Source: Candidatus Pelagibacter sp. TMED239 | GTDB taxonomy: Bacteria; Pseudomonadota; Alphaproteobacteria; Pelagibacterales; Pelagibacteraceae | NCBI GenBank assembly: GCA_002169475.2 | Contig: NHKK02000016.1 | Coordinates: forward strand, 1 to 6,924 | Length of the DNA stretch: 6,924 bases | Reading direction: 5' to 3' | Shown here: positions 6,231 to 6,924 of the stretch, piece after piece | Layout of the letters: every line of letters starts with the position of its first letter | How positions within the stretch are numbered: the stretch's first letter is position 1 | Position numbers and translations under genes: made by a program | The notes under the pieces: model-generated | Seen by the model: the letters and a program-made list of their open reading frames with translations, nothing else | Database searches by the model: none | What the model was told of the DNA's origin: nothing

Positions 6231-6232
6231 TT

Positions 6233-6715
6233 ATGAAAAAAATATTTTATATAATTCTTATAAGTTTAATTTCTCAATACGCATATTCTGCAGGCAGTGA
6301 TAGCTCGGATGATAGTAAATCAAATTACTATGAAGATGCAAAAAAATTAGTAAAAAGAGCAGGTAAATTTGAAAAAAAGGAAAAAAACGATAAAGCTAAA
6401 AAACTTTATTCTCAAGCTTTTAAAAAATTGGAAAAAGCTTACTCTTCAGAAAAACAGAATCCAGACATTTTAAATTATATGGGTTATACATCTAGAAAAA
6501 TTGGAAACTTTGAACAAGCTGAAAAATTTTACCTTACAGGGCTTAGCATAAAGCCTGATCATAATGGCATTAATGAATATCTTGGTGAGCTGTATGTCCA
6601 AACAAATCGAATAGATAAAGCGAATGAAAGACTGGATGTTTTAAAAAATTGTAACTGCGAAGAATATAAAGATCTAGAACTTATTATTAAAACTCGGGGA
6701 ACTAAAGTATATTAA
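6233..6715 (+). CDS. Exported TPR-like repeat protein
   Basis: The protein is 160 residues from the ATG at 6233. An in-frame ATG at 6176 lies inside the SDR gene and would add 19 residues before an obvious signal peptide, so the later start is chosen. Residues 1-20 are the leader (MKKIFYIILISLISQYAYSA, cleavage near SA/GS). A short Ser/Asp-rich segment follows, then helical pairs typical of tetratricopeptide repeats. The clearest is around 79-110, with NYMGYTSRKIGNFEQAEKFY, then LSIKPDHNGINEYLGELYVQTNR as the next unit. A CNC pair (Cys140, Cys142) follows in LKNCNCEEY near the C-terminus. TPRs mediate protein contacts; the partner is unknown. It follows the SDR stop by 2 nt (same operon). Its stop overlaps the DUF2237 stop on the other strand by 4 nt. 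It resembles short TPR proteins I associate with SAR11-like genomes. Confidence 0.82.
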   Translation: MKKIFYIILISLISQYAYSAGSDSSDDSKSNYYEDAKKLVKRAGKFEKKEKNDKAKKLYSQAFKKLEKAYSSEKQNPDILNYMGYTSRKIGNFEQAEKFYLTGLSIKPDHNGINEYLGELYVQTNRIDKANERLDVLKNCNCEEYKDLELIIKTRGTKVY

Positions 6716-6924
6716 GAAAGATCCAAGGCAAATTTTTTAAGTTTTTCAATAGGGATTAGTTCTAAAGTTTTTATATTTGTTTTTTTTAAGTAAATTGAAC
6801 ACGCTACATTCTCCTCTAAAGCTCTAGCATACCAATTAGCACACAAACACCAATTATCACCTTCTTTCAACCCTGGAAACCCAAACTCTGGATGAGGGGT
6901 TATTAAATCATTTCCAACTTTTTT
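6712..6924 (-). CDS. DUF2237-family protein, 5' part outside window
   Basis: The last 70 codons of a minus-strand gene are present, reading in from the right edge. The translation has VGNDLITPHPEFGFPGLKEG followed by DNWCLCANWYARALEENVAC. This GNDL...PEF.FPGL..GD.WCLC pattern is the core of the DUF2237 family, whose members are about 110-130 residues long, so roughly the first third is missing. The CLC pair is conserved in the family. No biochemical function is established. It converges with the TPR gene with a 4-nt stop overlap. Confidence 0.87.
   Translation of the reverse strand, partial: KKVGNDLITPHPEFGFPGLKEGDNWCLCANWYARALEENVACSIYLKKTNIKTLELIPIEKLKKFALDLS

Noticed and set aside
6176..6232. 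Upstream in-frame ATG extending the TPR protein by 19 residues
   Set aside because: It would lie inside the SDR coding sequence and place a Trp/Arg-rich stretch before a clean signal peptide; the ATG at 6233 fits far better.

Overview
This is an AT-rich, very compact bacterial segment with overlapping gene ends, A/T-run-rich codons and almost no intergenic space. The gene families are typical of surface-water marine Alphaproteobacteria, and a SAR11/Pelagibacter-like genome is the best guess. That guess is inferred from composition and families only; there is no rRNA or other phylogenetic marker here. I see no mobile element, CRISPR array, tRNA or rRNA.

Layout. (1) At 1-351 on the minus strand is the start of an HPP-family membrane protein that runs off the left edge. 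It is divergent from a Yip1-family membrane protein (398-919, plus). (2) A tiny CxxC...CxxC ORF (minus, 916-1056) lies tail-to-tail with the Yip1 gene and head-to-head with the next operon. (3) A plus-strand operon (1099-3492) with overlapping start and stop codons encodes an exported methionine sulfoxide reductase MsrA, an exported DUF4864-like protein, a 66-residue membrane protein that starts at TTG, and a photolyase-superfamily FAD-binding protein. That last protein lacks the usual N-terminal alpha/beta domain and carries an alpha/beta-like domain at its C-terminus instead. (4) Converging on it is a minus-strand operon (5434-3479): a photolyase-related (PF04244-type) protein without the iron-sulfur cysteines, a DCC/DUF393 thiol-disulfide protein, and a DUF2256 zinc-ribbon protein whose reading frame is broken at an A8 run. 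(5) Divergent from that operon, an SDR-family protein lacking the catalytic tyrosine (5520-6230) is followed 2 nt later by an exported TPR-like protein (6233-6715). (6) The 3' part of a DUF2237 gene enters from the right edge on the minus strand (6712-6924).

Functional picture. Two different photolyase/cryptochrome-superfamily proteins, MsrA, a DCC protein, DUF2256 and an SDR sit together within about 5 kb. This looks like a light and oxidative damage island: flavin-based DNA photorepair or light sensing, plus repair of oxidised methionine in the cell envelope. The grouping is seen directly and the individual families are recognised from motifs. The shared physiological role is inference. I found no recognisable dedicated regulator (ECF sigma/ChrR or LitR) in the window.
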